Below, in pieces: positions 13,201 through 26,743 of a stretch of 64,000 bases of DNA. The stretch comes from Loxodes magnus (taxonomy: Eukaryota > Ciliophora > Karyorelictea > Loxodida > Loxodidae). A program made the translations under genes and the position numbers. Below the pieces are notes generated by a model. The model did no database searches. It was not told the DNA's origin and worked only from the letters and a program-made list of their open reading frames with translations. Every line of letters starts with the position of its first letter. Position 1 is the stretch's first letter. The stretch is from assembly GCA_946699065.1 (NCBI GenBank), contig CAMPDV010000087.1, positions 620,001 to 684,000 of the forward strand. Direction: 5' to 3'.

Positions 13201-13514
13201 CAAAATATTATCTTCTTTTATCTCAAAGCATACTCCTTAAATCTGAAAGTTATCTTCCTTTCTTACTTTTATTATTCACTTTTCAAAATATTATCTTCTT
13301 TTTCTCAAAGCATACTCCTTAAATCTGAAAGTCTATCATCTCTTCTTACTTCATTTATTCACTTTTCAAAATATTATCTTCTTTTATCTCAAAGCATACT
13401 CCTTAAATCTGAAAGTCTATCATCTCTTCTTACTTCATTTATTCACTTTTCAAAATATTATCTTCTTTTTCTCAAAGCATACTCCTTAAATCTGAAAGTC
13501 TATCATCTTTTCTC
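10267..13514. repeat. Monomers with two further 85-bp marker blocks
   Basis: The 85-bp TTTTTATCTC copies at 11374 and 12463 lie 1,673 bp (20 monomers) and 2,762 bp (33 monomers) after the one at 9701. They carry the same following monomers. Near 10944 a rare ATTATATTCTTTTT variant and about four monomers before it match those at 14621 and 16291, so a fragment of the 13.5-16.8 kb unit is already present here. Confidence 0.7.
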
Positions 13515-15164
13515 ACTTCATTTATTCACTTTTCAAAATATTATCTTCTTTTTCTCAAAGCATACTCCTTAAATCTGTAAGTTTATCTTCTTTTCTTACT
13601 TCATTTATTCACTTTTCAAAATATTATCTTTTTTTATCTCAAAGCATACTCCTTAAATCTGAAAGTCTATCTTCTTTTCTTACTTTTATTATTCACTTTT
13701 CAAAATATTATCTTCTTTTATCTCAAAGCATACTCCTTAAATCTGAAAGTCTATCTTCTTTTCTTACTTTTATTATTCACTTTTCAAAATATTATCTTCT
13801 TTTTCTCAAAGCATACTCCTTAAATCTGAAAGTCTATCATCTTTTCTCACTTCATTTATTCACTTTTCAAAATATTATCTTCTTTTTCTCAAATCATACT
13901 CCTTAAATCTGTAAGTTTATCTTCCTTTCTTACTTCATTTATTCACTTTTCAAAATATTATCTTCTTTTTCTCAAATCATACTCCTTAAATCTGTAAGTT
14001 TATCTTCTTTTCTTACTTTTATTATTCACTTTTCAAAATATTATCTTCTTTTTCTCAAAGCATACTCCTTAAATCTGAAAGTCTATCATCTTTTCTCACT
14101 TCATTTATTCACTTTTCAAAATATTATCTTCTTTTTCTCAAAGCATACTCCTTAAATCTGTAAGTTTATCTTCTTTTCTTACTTCATTTATTCACTTTTC
14201 AAAATATTATCTTTTTTTATCTCAAAGCATACTCCTTAAATCTGTAAGTTTATCTTCTTTTCTTACTTTTATTATTCACTTTTCAAAATATTATCTTCTT
14301 TTTCTCAAAGCATACTCCTTAAATCTGAAAGTCTATCATCTTTTTTCACTTCATTTATTCACTTTTCAAAATATTATCTTCTTTTATCTCAAATCATACT
14401 CCTTAAATCTGTAATTTTATCTTCTTTTCTTACTTCATTTATTCACTTTTCAAAATATTATCTTTTTTTATCTCAAAGCATACTCCTTAAATCTGTAAGT
14501 TTATCTTCCTTTCTTACTTCATTTATTCACTTTTCAAAATATTATCTTCTTTTTCTCAAATCATACTCCTTAAATCTGTAAGTTTATCTTCTTTTCTTAC
14601 TTTTATTATTCACTTTTCAAAATATTATATTCTTTTTCTCAAAGCATACTCCTTAAATCTGAAAGTCTATCATCTTTTCTCACTTCATTTATTCACTTTT
14701 AAAAATATTATCTTCTTTTATCTCAAATCATACTCCTTAAATCTGTAATTTTTTCTTCCTTTCTTACTTCATTTATTCACTTTTCAAAATATTATCTTCT
14801 TTTATCTCAAATCATACTCCTTAAATCTGTAATTTTATCTTCTTTTCTTACTTCATTTATTCACTTTTCAAAATATTATCTTCTTTTATCTCAAAGCATA
14901 CTCCTTAAATCTGAAAGTCTATCATCTTTTCTCACTTCATTTATTCACTTTTAAAAATATTATCTTTTTTTATCTCAAAGCATACTCCTTAAATCTGTAA
15001 GTTTATCTTCTTTTCTTACTTCATTTATTCACTTTTCAAAATATTATCTTCTTTTTCTCAAAGCATACTCCTTAAATCTGTAAGTTTATCTTCTTTTCTT
15101 ACTTTTATTATTCACTTTTCAAAATATTATCTTTTTTTATCTCAAAGCATACTCCTTAAATCTG
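13515..15164. repeat. 20-monomer unit, copy 1 of a near-perfect tandem duplication
   Basis: This block matches 15185-16834 at a constant 1,670 bp offset (20 monomers). I found no difference in the parts I compared, including the rare ATTATATTC variant (14621 and 16291), the ATCATCTTTTTTC copy and the TTTTAAAAATATT copies. Mismatches appear only at the edges: CTCAC against CTTAC at 13514/15184, and GTAAG against GAAAG at 15165/16835. This is one of the cleanest and probably youngest duplications in the window. Confidence 0.9.
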
Positions 15165-15184
15165 TAAGTTTATCTTCTTTTCTT

Positions 15185-16834
15185 ACTTCATTTATTCACT
15201 TTTCAAAATATTATCTTCTTTTTCTCAAAGCATACTCCTTAAATCTGTAAGTTTATCTTCTTTTCTTACTTCATTTATTCACTTTTCAAAATATTATCTT
15301 TTTTTATCTCAAAGCATACTCCTTAAATCTGAAAGTCTATCTTCTTTTCTTACTTTTATTATTCACTTTTCAAAATATTATCTTCTTTTATCTCAAAGCA
15401 TACTCCTTAAATCTGAAAGTCTATCTTCTTTTCTTACTTTTATTATTCACTTTTCAAAATATTATCTTCTTTTTCTCAAAGCATACTCCTTAAATCTGAA
15501 AGTCTATCATCTTTTCTCACTTCATTTATTCACTTTTCAAAATATTATCTTCTTTTTCTCAAATCATACTCCTTAAATCTGTAAGTTTATCTTCCTTTCT
15601 TACTTCATTTATTCACTTTTCAAAATATTATCTTCTTTTTCTCAAATCATACTCCTTAAATCTGTAAGTTTATCTTCTTTTCTTACTTTTATTATTCACT
15701 TTTCAAAATATTATCTTCTTTTTCTCAAAGCATACTCCTTAAATCTGAAAGTCTATCATCTTTTCTCACTTCATTTATTCACTTTTCAAAATATTATCTT
15801 CTTTTTCTCAAAGCATACTCCTTAAATCTGTAAGTTTATCTTCTTTTCTTACTTCATTTATTCACTTTTCAAAATATTATCTTTTTTTATCTCAAAGCAT
15901 ACTCCTTAAATCTGTAAGTTTATCTTCTTTTCTTACTTTTATTATTCACTTTTCAAAATATTATCTTCTTTTTCTCAAAGCATACTCCTTAAATCTGAAA
16001 GTCTATCATCTTTTTTCACTTCATTTATTCACTTTTCAAAATATTATCTTCTTTTATCTCAAATCATACTCCTTAAATCTGTAATTTTATCTTCTTTTCT
16101 TACTTCATTTATTCACTTTTCAAAATATTATCTTTTTTTATCTCAAAGCATACTCCTTAAATCTGTAAGTTTATCTTCCTTTCTTACTTCATTTATTCAC
16201 TTTTCAAAATATTATCTTCTTTTTCTCAAATCATACTCCTTAAATCTGTAAGTTTATCTTCTTTTCTTACTTTTATTATTCACTTTTCAAAATATTATAT
16301 TCTTTTTCTCAAAGCATACTCCTTAAATCTGAAAGTCTATCATCTTTTCTCACTTCATTTATTCACTTTTAAAAATATTATCTTCTTTTATCTCAAATCA
16401 TACTCCTTAAATCTGTAATTTTTTCTTCCTTTCTTACTTCATTTATTCACTTTTCAAAATATTATCTTCTTTTATCTCAAATCATACTCCTTAAATCTGT
16501 AATTTTATCTTCTTTTCTTACTTCATTTATTCACTTTTCAAAATATTATCTTCTTTTATCTCAAAGCATACTCCTTAAATCTGAAAGTCTATCATCTTTT
16601 CTCACTTCATTTATTCACTTTTAAAAATATTATCTTTTTTTATCTCAAAGCATACTCCTTAAATCTGTAAGTTTATCTTCTTTTCTTACTTCATTTATTC
16701 ACTTTTCAAAATATTATCTTCTTTTTCTCAAAGCATACTCCTTAAATCTGTAAGTTTATCTTCTTTTCTTACTTTTATTATTCACTTTTCAAAATATTAT
16801 CTTTTTTTATCTCAAAGCATACTCCTTAAATCTG
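15185..16834. repeat. 20-monomer unit, copy 2 of a near-perfect tandem duplication
   Basis: This copy follows the first directly, with a 20-bp gap in the exact match that is still in monomer register. It carries the same variants in the same order. Confidence 0.9.
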
Positions 16835-17560
16835 AAAGTCTATCATCTCTTCTTACTTCATTTATTCACTTTTCAAAATATTATCTTCTTTTTCTCAAAG
16901 CATACTCCTTAAATCTGTAAGTTTATCTTCTTTTCTTACTTCATTTATTACCTTTTCAAAATATTATCTTTTTTTATCTCAAAGCATACTCCTTAAATCT
17001 GAAAGTTTATCTTCTTTTCTTACTTTTATTATTCACTTTTCAAAATATTATCTTCTTTTTCTCAAAGCATACTCCTTAAATCTGAAAGTCTATCATCTCT
17101 TCTTACTTCATTTATTCACTTTTCAAAATATTATCTTCTTTTTCTCAAAGCATACTCCTTAAATCTGAAAGTCTATCTTCTTTTCTTACTTCATTTATTC
17201 ACTTTTCAAAATATTATCTTTTTTTATCTCAAAGCATACTCCTTAAATCTGAAAGTTTATCTTCTTTTCTTACTTTTATTATTCACTTTTCAAAATATTA
17301 TCTTCTTTTTCTCAAAGCATACTCCTTAAATCTGAAAGTCTATCATCTTTTCTCACTTCATTTATTCACTTTTCAAAATATTATCTTCTTTTATCTCAAA
17401 TCATACTCCTTAAATCTGTAATTTTATCTTCTTTTCTTACTTCATTTATTCACTTTTCAAAATATTATCTTCTTTTATCTCAAAGCATACTCCTTAAATC
17501 TGAAAGTCTATCATCTTTTCTCACTTCATTTATTCACTTTTCAAAATATTATCTTCTTTT
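16835..17560. repeat. Ordinary monomers
   Basis: These are common classes, including one TTACCTTTTC copy near 16950 like that near 9010. No other element is visible. Confidence 0.75.
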
Positions 17561-19005
17561 TCTCAAAGCATACTCCTTAAATCTGTAAGTTTATCTTCTT
17601 TTCTTACTTCATTTATTCACTTTTCAAAATATTATCTTCTTTTATCTCAAAGCATACTCCTTAAATCTGTAAGTTTATCTTCTTTTCTTACTTCATTTAT
17701 TCACTTTTCAAAATATTATCTTTTTTTATCTCAAAGCATACTCCTTAAATCTGAAAGTCTATCATCTCTTCTTACTTCATTTATTCACTTTTAAAAATAT
17801 TATCTTCTTTTATCTCAAAGCATACTCCTTAAATCTGTAAGTTTATCTTCTTTTCTCACTTCATTTATTCACTTTTCAAAATATTATCTTCTTTTTCTCA
17901 AATCATACTCCTTAAATCTGAAAGTCTATCTTCTTTTCTTACTTTTATTATTCACTTTTCAAAATATTATCTTCTTTTTCTCAAAGCATACTCCTTAAAT
18001 CTGAAAGTCTATCATCTTTTCTCACTTCATTTATTCACTTTTAAAAATATTATCTTCTTTTATCTCAAATCATACTCCTTAAATCTGTAATTTTTTCTTC
18101 CTTTCTTACTTCATTTATTCACTTTTCAAAATATTATCTTCTTTTTCTCAAATCATACTCCTTAAATCTGTAATTTTATCTTCTTTTCTCACTTCATTTA
18201 TTCACTTTTCAAAATATTATCTTCTTTTTCTCAAAGCATACTCCTTAAATCTGTAAGTTTATCTTCTTTTCTTACTTCATTTATTCACTTTTCAAAATAT
18301 TATCTTTTTTTATCTCAAAGCATACTCCTTAAATCTGTAATTTTTTCTTCCTTTCTTACTTTTATTATTCACTTTTCAAAATATTATCTTCTTTTTCTCA
18401 AAGCATACTCCTTAAATCTGTAAGTTTATCTTCTTTTCTTACTTCATTTATTCACTTTTCAAAATATTATCTTTTTTTATCTCAAAGCATACTCCTTAAA
18501 TCTGAAAGTCTATCATCTCTTCTTACTTCATTTATTCACTTTTCAAAATATTATCTTCTTTTATCTCAAAGCATACTCCTTAAATCTGTAAGTTTATCTT
18601 CTTTTCTTACTTCATTTATTACTTTTCAAAATATTATCTTTTTTTATCTCAAAGCATACTCCTTAAATCTGTAAGTTTATCTTCTTTTCTTACTTCATTT
18701 ATTCACTTTTCAAAATATTATCTTCTTTTTCTCAAAGCATACTCCTTAAATCTGAAAGTCTATCTTCTTTTCTTACTTTTATTATTCACTTTTCAAAATA
18801 TTATCTTCTTTTATTCCAAAGCATAATCCTTAAATCTGAAAGTCTATCTTCTTTTCTTACTTCATTTATTCACTTTTCAAAATATTATCTTTTTTTATCT
18901 CAAAGCATACTCCTTAAATCTGAAAGTCTATCATCTCTTCTTACTTCATTTATTCACTTTTAAAAATATTATCTTCTTTTTCTCAAAGCATACTCCTTAA
19001 ATCTG
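17561..19005. repeat. 19-monomer unit, copy 1
   Basis: This aligns with 19148-20592 at an offset of 1,587 bp (19 monomers). Shared rare markers are ATCATCTCTTC with TTTTAAAAATATT (17764/19351), a TTATTACTTTT copy lacking one C (18621/20208) and TTATTCC with GCATAATCC (near 18811/20398). Only a few variant positions differ, for example GAAAG against GTAAG near 17920. Confidence 0.88.
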
Positions 19006-19147
19006 TAATTTTTTCTTCCTTTCTTACTTCATTTATTCACTTTTCAAAATATTATCTTCTTTTTCTCAAATCATACTCCTTAAATCTGTAATTTTATCTT
19101 CTTTTCTCACTTCATTTATTCACTTTTCAAAATATTATCTTCTTTTA

Positions 19148-20592
19148 TCTCAAAGCATACTCCTTAAATCTGTAAGTTTATCTTCTTTTCTTACTTCATT
19201 TATTCACTTTTCAAAATATTATCTTCTTTTATCTCAAAGCATACTCCTTAAATCTGTAAGTTTATCTTCTTTTCTTACTTCATTTATTCACTTTTCAAAA
19301 TATTATCTTTTTTTATCTCAAAGCATACTCCTTAAATCTGAAAGTCTATCATCTCTTCTTACTTCATTTATTCACTTTTAAAAATATTATCTTCTTTTAT
19401 CTCAAAGCATACTCCTTAAATCTGTAAGTTTATCTTCTTTTCTCACTTCATTTATTCACTTTTCAAAATATTATCTTCTTTTTCTCAAATCATACTCCTT
19501 AAATCTGTAAGTTTATCTTCTTTTCTTACTTTTATTATTCACTTTTCAAAATATTATCTTCTTTTTCTCAAAGCATACTCCTTAAATCTGAAAGTCTATC
19601 ATCTTTTCTCACTTCATTTATTCACTTTTAAAAATATTATCTTCTTTTATCTCAAATCATACTCCTTAAATCTGTAATTTTTTCTTCCTTTCTTACTTCA
19701 TTTATTCACTTTTCAAAATATTATCTTCTTTTTCTCAAATCATACTCCTTAAATCTGTAATTTTATCTTCTTTTCTCACTTCATTTATTCACTTTTCAAA
19801 ATATTATCTTCTTTTTCTCAAAGCATACTCCTTAAATCTGTAAGTTTATCTTCTTTTCTTACTTCATTTATTCACTTTTCAAAATATTATCTTTTTTTAT
19901 CTCAAAGCATACTCCTTAAATCTGTAATTTTTTCTTCCTTTCTTACTTTTATTATTCACTTTTCAAAATATTATCTTCTTTTTCTCAAAGCATACTCCTT
20001 AAATCTGTAAGTTTATCTTCTTTTCTTACTTCATTTATTCACTTTTCAAAATATTATCTTTTTTTATCTCAAAGCATACTCCTTAAATCTGAAAGTCTAT
20101 CATCTCTTCTTACTTCATTTATTCACTTTTCAAAATATTATCTTCTTTTATCTCAAAGCATACTCCTTAAATCTGTAAGTTTATCTTCTTTTCTTACTTC
20201 ATTTATTACTTTTCAAAATATTATCTTTTTTTATCTCAAAGCATACTCCTTAAATCTGTAAGTTTATCTTCTTTTCTTACTTCATTTATTCACTTTTCAA
20301 AATATTATCTTCTTTTTCTCAAAGCATACTCCTTAAATCTGAAAGTCTATCTTCTTTTCTTACTTTTATTATTCACTTTTCAAAATATTATCTTCTTTTA
20401 TTCCAAAGCATAATCCTTAAATCTGAAAGTCTATCTTCTTTTCTTACTTTTATTATTCACTTTTCAAAATATTATCTTTTTTTATCTCAAAGCATACTCC
20501 TTAAATCTGAAAGTCTATCATCTCTTCTTACTTCATTTATTCACTTTTAAAAATATTATCTTCTTTTTCTCAAAGCATACTCCTTAAATCTG
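19148..20592. repeat. 19-monomer unit, copy 2
   Basis: This is the tandem partner of 17561-19005. The match ends where CTGTAATTTTTTC in copy 1 is replaced by CTGAAAGTCTATC here. Confidence 0.88.
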
Positions 20593-23500
20593 AAAGTCTA
20601 TCATCTTTTCTCACTTCATTTATTCACTTTTAAAAATATTATCTTCTTTTTCTCAAAGCATACTCCTTAAATCTGAAAGTCTATCTTCTTTTCTTACTTC
20701 ATTTATTCACTTTTCAAAATATTATCTTCTTTTATCTCAAAGCATACTCCTTAAATCTGTAAGTTTATCATCTTTTCTCACTTCATTTATTCACTTTTCA
20801 AAATATTATCTTCTTTTATCTCAAATCATACTCCTTAAATCTGTAATTTTTTCTTCCTTTCTTACTTCATTTATTCACTTTTCAAAATATTATCTTCTTT
20901 TTCTCAAAGCATACTCCTTAAATCTGAAAGTCTTTCTTCTTTTCTCACTTCATTTATTCACTTTTCAAAATATTATCTTCTTTTATCTCAAATCATACTC
21001 CTTAAATCTGAAAGTCTATCTTCTTTTCTTACTTCATTTATTCACTTTTCAAAATATTATCTTCTTTTATCTCAAAGCATACTCCTTAAATCTGAAAGTC
21101 TATCATCTTTTCTCACTTCATTTATTCACTTTTCAAAATATTATCTTCTTTTTCTCAAAGCATACTCCTTAAATCTGAAAGTCTATCATCTTTTCTCACT
21201 TCATTTATTCACTTTTCAAAATATTATCTTCTTTTTCTCAAAGCATACTCCTTAAATCTGAAAGTCTATCATCTTTTCTCACTTCATTTATTCACTTTTC
21301 AAAATATTATCTTCTTTTTCTCAAAGCATACTCCTTAAATCTGAAAGTCTATCATCTTTTCTCACTTCATTTATTCACTTTTCAAAATATTATCTTCTTT
21401 TATCTCAAAGCATACTCCTTAAATCTGAAAGTCTATCATCTTTTCTCACTTCATTTATTCACTTTTCAAAATATTATCTTTTTTTATCTCAAAGCATACT
21501 CCTTAAATCTGAAAGTTTATCTTCTTTTCTTACTTTTATTATTCACTTTTCAAAATATTATCTTCTTTTTCTCAAAGCATACTCCTTAAATCTGAAAGTC
21601 TATCATCTCTTCTTACTTCATTTATTCACTTTTCAAAATATTATCTTCTTTTATCTCAAAGCATACTCCTTAAATCTGAAAGTCTATCATCTTTTCTTAC
21701 TTTTATTATTCACTTTTCAAAATATTATCTTCTTTTTCTCAAAGCATACTCCTTAAATCTGAAAGTCTATCATCTTTTCTCACTTCATTTATTCACTTTT
21801 CAAAATATTATCTTCTTTTATCTCAAAGCATACTCCTTAAATCTGTAAGTTTATCTTCTTTTCTTACTTCATTTATTCACTTTTCAAAATATTATCTTCT
21901 TTTATCTCAAAGCATACTCCTTAAATCTGTAAGTTTATCTTCTTTTCTCACTTCATTTATTCACTTTTCAAAATATTATCTTCTTTTTCTCAAAGCATAC
22001 TCCTTAAATCTGAAAGTCTATCATCTTTTCTCACTTCATTTATTCACTTTTCAAAATATTATCTTCTTTTTCTCAAAGCATACTCCTTAAATCTGTAAGT
22101 TTATCTTCTTTTCTTACTTCATTTATTCACTTTTCAAAATATTATCTTTTTTTATCTCAAAGCATACTCCTTAAATCTGTAATTTTTTCTTCTTTTCTTA
22201 CTTCATTTATTCACTTTTCAAAATATTATCTTCTCTTATCTCAAAGCATACTCCTTAAATCTGAAAGTCTATCTTCTTTTCTTACTTCATTTATTCACTT
22301 TTCAAAATATTATCTTCTTTTTCTCAAAGCATACTCCTTAAATCTGAAAGTTTATCTTCTTTTCTTACTTTTATTATTCACTTTTCAAAATATTATCTTC
22401 TTTTTCTCAAAGCATACTCCTTAAATCTGAAAGTCTATCATCTTTTCTCACTTCATTTATTCACTTTTCAAAATATTATCTTCTTTTATCTCAAATCATA
22501 CTCCTTAAATCTGTAATTTTATCTTCTTTTCTTACTTCATTTATTCACTTTTCAAAATATTATCTTCTTTTATCTCAAAGCATACTCCTTAAATCTGAAA
22601 GTCTATCATCTTTTCTCACTTCATTTATTCACTTTTAAAAATATTATCTTTTTTTATCTCAAAGCATACTCCTTAAATCTGTAAGTTTATCTTCTTTTCT
22701 TACTTCATTTATTCACTTTTCAAAATATTATCTTCTTTTTCTCAAAGCATACTCCTTAAATCTGAAAGTCTATCTTCTTTTCTTACTTTTATTATTCACT
22801 TTTCAAAATATTATCTTCTTTTATTCCAAAGCATAATCCTTAAATCTGAAAGTCTATCATCTTTTCTCACTTCATTTATTCACTTTTCAAAATATTATCT
22901 TCTTTTATCTCAAATCATACTCCTTAAATCTGTAATTTTATCTTCTTTTCTTACTTCATTTATTCACTTTTCAAAATATTATCTTTTTTTATCTCAAAGC
23001 ATACTCCTTAAATCTGAAAGTCTATCATCTTTTCTCACTTCATTTATTCACTTTTAAAAATATTATCTTCTTTTGTCTCAAAGCATACTCCTTAAATCTG
23101 AAAGTCTATCTTCTTTTCTTACTTCATTTATTCACTTTTCAAAATATTATCTTCTTTTATCTCAAAGCATACTCCTTAAATCTGTAAGTTTATCATCTTT
23201 TCTCACTTCATTTATTCACTTTTCAAAATATTATCTTCTTTTATCTCAAATCATACTCCTTAAATCTGTAATTTTTTCTTCCTTTCTTACTTCATTTATT
23301 CACTTTTCAAAATATTATCTTCTTTTTCTCAAAGCATACTCCTTAAATCTGTAATTTTATCTTCTTTTCTTACTTCATTTATTCACTTTTCAAAATATTA
23401 TCTTCTTTTATCTCAAAGCATACTCCTTAAATCTGAAAGTCTATCATCTTTTCTCACTTCATTTATTCACTTTTCAAAATATTATCTTCTTTTTCTCAAA

Positions 23501-25880
23501 GCATACTCCTTAAATCTGAAAGTCTATCATCTTTTCTCACTTCATTTATTCACTTTTCAAAATATTATCTTCTTTTATCTCAAAGCATACTCCTTAAATC
23601 TGAAAGTCTATCTTCTTTTCTTACTTCATTTATTCACTTTTAAAAATATTATCTTCTTTTTCTCAAAGCATACTCCTTAAATCTGTAAGTTTATCTTCTT
23701 TTCTTACTTCATTTATTCACTTTTCAAAATATTATCTTCTTTTTCTCAAAGCATACTCCTTAAATCTGTAAGTTTATCTTCCTTTCTTACTTCATTTATT
23801 CACTTTTCAAAATATTATCTTCTTTTTCTCAAAGCATACTCCTTAAATCTGAAAGTTTATCTTCTTTTCTTACTTCATTTATTCACTTTTCAAAATATTA
23901 TCTTCTTTTTCTCAAATCATACTCCTTAAATCTGAAAGTTTATCTTCTTTTCTTACTTTTATTATTCACTTTTCAAAATATTATCTTCTTTTATCTCAAA
24001 GCATACTCCTTAAATCTGAAAGTTTATCTTCTTTTCTTACTTCATTTATTCACTTTTCAAAATATTATCTTTTTTTATCTCAAAGCATACTCCTTAAATC
24101 TGAAAGTCTATCATCTTTTCTTACTTCATTTATTCACTTTTCAAAATATTATCTTCAATCTCAAAGCATACTCCTTAAATCTGAAAGTCTATCTTCTTTT
24201 CTTACTTTTATTATTCACTTTTCAAAATATTATCTTCTTTTTCTCAAAGCATACTCCTTAAATCTGAAAGTTTATCTTCTTTTCTTACTTCATTTATTCA
24301 CTTTTCAAAATATTATCTTCTTTTTCTTAAATCATACTCCTTAAATCTGTAATTTTATCTTCTTTTCTTACTTTTATTATTCACTTTTCAAAATATTATC
24401 TTCTTTTATCTCAAATCATACTCCTTAAATCTGAAAGTCTATCTTCTTTTCTTACTTCATTTATTCACTTTTCAAAATATTATCTTCTTTTATCTCAAAG
24501 CATACTCCTTAAATCTGTAAGTCTATCATCTCTTCTTACTTCATTTATTCACTTTTCAAAATATTATCTTCTTTTATCTCAAAGCATACTCCTTAAATCT
24601 GTAAGTTTATCTTCTTTTCTTACTTCATTTATTACTTTTCAAAATATTATCTTCTTTTATTCCAAAGCATACTCCTTAAATCTGTAAGTTTATCTTCTTT
24701 TCTTACTTCATTTATTCACTTTTCAAAATATTATCTTCTTTTATCTCAAAGCATACTCCTTAAATCTGAAAGTCTATCATCTTTTCTTACTTTTATTATT
24801 CACTTTTCAAAATATTATCTTCTTTTATCTCAAAGCATACTCCTTAAATCTGAAAGTCTATCATCTTTTCTCACTTCATTTATTCACTTTTCAAAATATT
24901 ATCTTCTTTTTCTCAAAGCATACTCCTTAAATCTGAAAGTCTATCATCTCTTCTTACTTCATTTATTCACTTTTCAAAATATTATCTTCTTTTATCTCAA
25001 AGCATACTCCTTAAATCTGTAAGTTTATCTTCTTTTCTTACTTTTATTATTCACTTTTCAAAATATTATCTTTTTTTATCTCAAAGCATACTCCTTAAAT
25101 CTGAAAGTCTATCTTCTTTTCTTACTTCATTTATTCACTTTTCAAAATATTATCTTCTTTTTCTCAAATCATACTCCTTAAATCTGTAATTTTATCTTCT
25201 TTTCTCACTTCATTTATTCACTTTTCAAAATATTATCTTCTTTTTCTCAAAGCATACTCCTTAAATCTGAAAGTCTATCATCTCTTCTTACTTCATTTAT
25301 TCACTTTTCAAAATATTATCTTCTTTTTCTCAAAGCATACTCCTTAAATCTGTAAGTTTATCTTCTTTTCTTACTTCATTTATTCACTTTTCAAAATATT
25401 ATCTTCTTTTTATCAAAGCATACTCCTTAAATCTGTAAGTTTATCTTCCTTTCTTACTTCATTTATTCACTTTTCAAAATATTATCTTCTTTTTCTCAAA
25501 TCATACTCCTTAAATCTGTAAGTTTATCTTCTTTTCTTACTTTTATTATTCACTTTTCAAAATATTATCTTCTTTTTCTCAAAACATACTCCTTAAATCT
25601 GAAAGTCTATCATCTTTTCTCACTTCATTTATTCACTTTTCAAAATATTATCTTCTTTTATCTCAAAGCATACTCCTTAAATCTGAAAGTTTATCTTCTT
25701 TTCTTACTTTTATTATTCACTTTTCAAAATATTATCTTCTTTTTCTCAAAGCATACTCCTTAAATCTGAAAGTCTATCATCTTTTCTCACTTCATTTATT
25801 CACTTTTCAAAATATTATCTTCTTTTTCTCAAAGCATACTCCTTAAATCTGTAAGTTTATCTTCTTTTCTTACTTTTATT
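20593..25880. repeat. Mixed monomers without an obvious large unit
   Basis: This stretch of about 63 monomers includes a homogeneous run at about 21060-21480 of six successive GAAAGTCTATCATC copies with CTCAC. The first TTTTGTCTC copy seen in the window lies near 23073. A TTTTTATCAAAG copy at 25411 recurs at 27666 with the same neighbours, 2,255 bp away (27 monomers). I saw no unique sequence. Confidence 0.7.
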
Positions 25881-26743
25881 ATTCACTTTTCAAAATATTA
25901 TCTTCTTTTATCTCAAAGCATACTCCTTAAATCTGAAAGTTTATCTTCTTTTCTTACTTTTATTATTCACTTTTCAAAATATTATCTTCTTTTTCTCAAA
26001 GCATACTCCTTAAATCTGAAAGTCTATCATCTTTTCTCACTTCATTTATTCACTTTTCAAAATATTATCTTCTTTTTCTCAAAGCATACTCCTTAAATCT
26101 GAAAGTCTATCTTCTTTTCTTACTTCATTTATTCACTTTTCAAAATATTATCTTCTTTTGTCTCAAAGCATAATCCTTAAATCTGAAAGTTTATCTTCTT
26201 TTCTTACTTTTATTATTCACTTTTCAAAATATTATCTTCTTTTATCTCAAAGCATACTCCTTAAATCTGTAAGTTTATCATCTTTTCTCACTTCATTTAT
26301 TCACTTTTCAAAATATTATCTTCTTTTATCTCAAAGCATACTCCTTAAATCTGTAAGTTTATCTTCTTTTCTTACTTCATTTATTCACTTTTCAAAATAT
26401 TATCTTCTTTTGTCTCAAAGCATACTCCTTAAATCTGAAAGTCTATCTTCTTTTCTTACTTCATTTATTCACTTTTCAAAATATTATCTTCTTTTATCTC
26501 AAATCATACTCCTTAAATCTGTAATTTTTTCTTCCTTTCTTACTTCATTTATTCACTTTTCAAAATATTATCTTCTTTTTCTTAAATCATACTCCTTAAA
26601 TCTGTAATTTTATCTTCTTTTCTCACTTCATTTATTCACTTTTCAAAATATTATCTTCTTTTTCTCAAAGCATACTCCTTAAATCTGAAAGTCTATCATC
26701 TCTTCTTACTTCATTTATTCACTTTTCAAAATATTATCTTCTT
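25881..26743. repeat. Ten-monomer cassette also present at 36.2 and 39.7 kb
   Basis: The monomer order here recurs at an offset of 10,031 bp (120 monomers) around 36189, and in part 3,516 bp further on at 39705. It includes two TTTTGTCTC copies (at about 26158 and 26410), one with GCATAATCC, and a rare TTTTCTTAAATC copy near 26579. The conceptual translations of the shared 450-bp part are identical. It is either a dispersed duplicate or the trace of an older, longer unit. Confidence 0.8.
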
